Assembly: GCA_964465385.1 (NCBI GenBank)
Contig: CAYXIM010000017.1
Span: 1 to 23,553, forward strand
DNA length: 23,553 nt
Origin: JAAYBY01 sp964465385
GTDB lineage: Bacteria; Bacillota; Clostridia; Saccharofermentanales; UBA5734
Direction of reading: 5' to 3'
Every line of letters starts with the position of its first letter. Positions within the stretch are counted from its first letter, which is position 1. Shown one piece after another: positions 22,669 to 23,553 of the stretch. A program made the translations under genes and the position numbers. A model generated the notes under the pieces. It was not told the origin of the DNA. It made no database searches and saw only the letters and a list, made by a program, of their open reading frames with translations.

Positions 22669-23553
22669 TCAGGCCCCGGCCACATCGTCCGAACGGACGA
22701 TAATCATGCGCTTTTTTAAAGACACCTCAAGCTTGTGGTGTGCAGACAAATACTCAACCAGAATATCAAAAGCTGATGTGGCGATGATCCGTGGTTTTTG
22801 TTTCCCCTCCACCTCTTGAGGCTTGAGATCAAGGAAGGTCTCCATGTTGAGGAAGTGAAAATGCTGCAAGCCGATGGTGTAGAAACGGTCAGGGTCCAAG
22901 GGTTCTCCGCGCAGGCTAAAAGAGGTGACCTGCCTGAGGCTGCGGTCATAAACAAGCCGGACCCCCTCAGATAACTGGTAATATTCGGTGGTTCCCAGAA
23001 AAGCCTCATCTCGCAGGATGTGGTGAACCATGTTCAGCAGCTGTTCGCCACTGACGTGGAGCAGGTGGATGGCATCATTATAGGGAAACAGTTCGGCCAG
23101 ATCCTGGTACAAGACAATGGGCCCCAGCTTGTCCCTGCGAATGCTGCCCGAACCCAAAAACATGATGTCAAAGCCCAGGGCATCCCGAAAAATATCCGCC
23201 AGCAGGCTTCCCAAGGTGGTTTCCGTGTGGCGCATCGGATGGGTGTAGGTTTTGTTCAAGCGTGTCAGGATCCGCTGGTACTTGCGATCCGTCACATTTT
23301 TGTAGGCATGGATGATGGCTTCCATCTGGGCGTCTTTGGCTGCTGTGGTCTGGTTGATTGGCACAAAAGACCAGCTATAGGAATGGATGTCATTTGTATC
23401 CGTGTCCACCAGCAGGTCAAACCGGCCAACATGGTCTGTCCCCTCACCGGCATGGGCGATCACAATGTTGTTGACCAGAATCGGCTGGTCCATGAAACTG
23501 TGTGAGTGGCCGCCGATGATCAGGTCCACGCCCCATTCTGGCATCAGGTTTTG
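22669..23553 (-). CDS. 5'-nucleotidase/2',3'-cyclic phosphodiesterase family protein, 5' end cut
   Basis: C-terminal 294 codons of a gene whose start lies beyond the right edge; the frame stays open to 23553, so the ATG at 23544 is internal. The end of a calcineurin-like metallophosphoesterase domain is visible (DLIIGGHSHSF, the GGHSH metal-binding motif, then VIAHAGEGTDHVG). It is followed by a complete 5'-nucleotidase C-terminal domain with GSGSIR (usually NGGGIR), FPYNDAI and FYTIGLQHF. The family hydrolyses nucleotides or cyclic nucleotides, usually outside the membrane; a signal peptide cannot be checked. No sorting signal or membrane anchor is seen at the C-terminus. Confidence 0.88.
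   Translation of the reverse strand, partial: QNLMPEWGVDLIIGGHSHSFMDQPILVNNIVIAHAGEGTDHVGRFDLLVDTDTNDIHSYSWSFVPINQTTAAKDAQMEAIIHAYKNVTDRKYQRILTRLNKTYTHPMRHTETTLGSLLADIFRDALGFDIMFLGSGSIRRDKLGPIVLYQDLAELFPYNDAIHLLHVSGEQLLNMVHHILRDEAFLGTTEYYQLSEGVRLVYDRSLRQVTSFSLRGEPLDPDRFYTIGLQHFHFLNMETFLDLKPQEVEGKQKPRIIATSAFDILVEYLSAHHKLEVSLKKRMIIVRSDDVAGA

Overview
The window looks like a piece of a chromosome from an anaerobic, moderately GC-rich Firmicute, most likely in the Clostridia. Reasons: a two-centre desulfoferrodoxin, Gram-positive style lipoproteins, a YfhO-type membrane protein, AGGAGG-type ribosome binding sites with some GTG/TTG starts, and Bacillus/Clostridium-type LexA (DinR) boxes. I see no rRNA, tRNA, CRISPR, phage or intact transposase gene. 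Nearly everything is on the minus strand; the ferritin-like gene near 11.1-11.6 kb is the only plus-strand gene. Gene density is high and no gap exceeds 300 bases.

Layout, read in the direction of most transcription (right to left). (1) 23553-17759: the 3' part of a 5'-nucleotidase-family gene, a lipoprotein, a small conserved hypothetical, then a tight run of SPFH protein, TFIIB-type zinc-ribbon membrane protein and TPM-domain membrane protein. The last three resemble the Bacillus YdjI/YdjG/YdjH membrane-stress set, but no pspA is present here. (2) 17647-13490: a signalling operon with a 7TM protein carrying a degenerate kinase-like C-terminus, a NarL-class sensor kinase, its LuxR-type response regulator, and a receiver-like protein that has lost every phosphorylation residue. 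(3) 13211-11661: a zinc-ribbon, single-TM protein with a duplicated extracytoplasmic C-terminal domain. (4) 11016-11640: the plus-strand ferritin-like gene, with an extended -10 promoter and a strong terminator, divergent from (5) 10929-6603: panE, an SRAP DNA-crosslink protein and yfhO in a tight operon. (6) 6509-6126: desulfoferrodoxin. (7) 6006-4235: lysA-dCMP deaminase operon, ending in a terminator. (8) 4165-2369: a promoter bracketed by two mutually inverted LexA-type boxes, a small single-pass membrane protein, an intrinsic terminator, then dinB. (9) 2369-2327: two direct repeats that look like an insertion-sequence end. (10) 2300-1: an ABC importer of the nitrate/sulfonate/thiamine-precursor type (lipoprotein, permease, ATPase cut by the window edge).

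The most interesting parts are the SOS-type unit at 4.2-2.4 kb, which may encode an uncharacterised SOS-induced membrane protein (analogous in layout, not in sequence, to division inhibitors such as YneA), and the signalling operon in which an active kinase/regulator pair is flanked by an apparent pseudokinase and a pseudo-receiver with Glu in place of the phospho-accepting Asp. Several reading frames need a start later than the longest one; these are given with the ribosome binding site that decides them.
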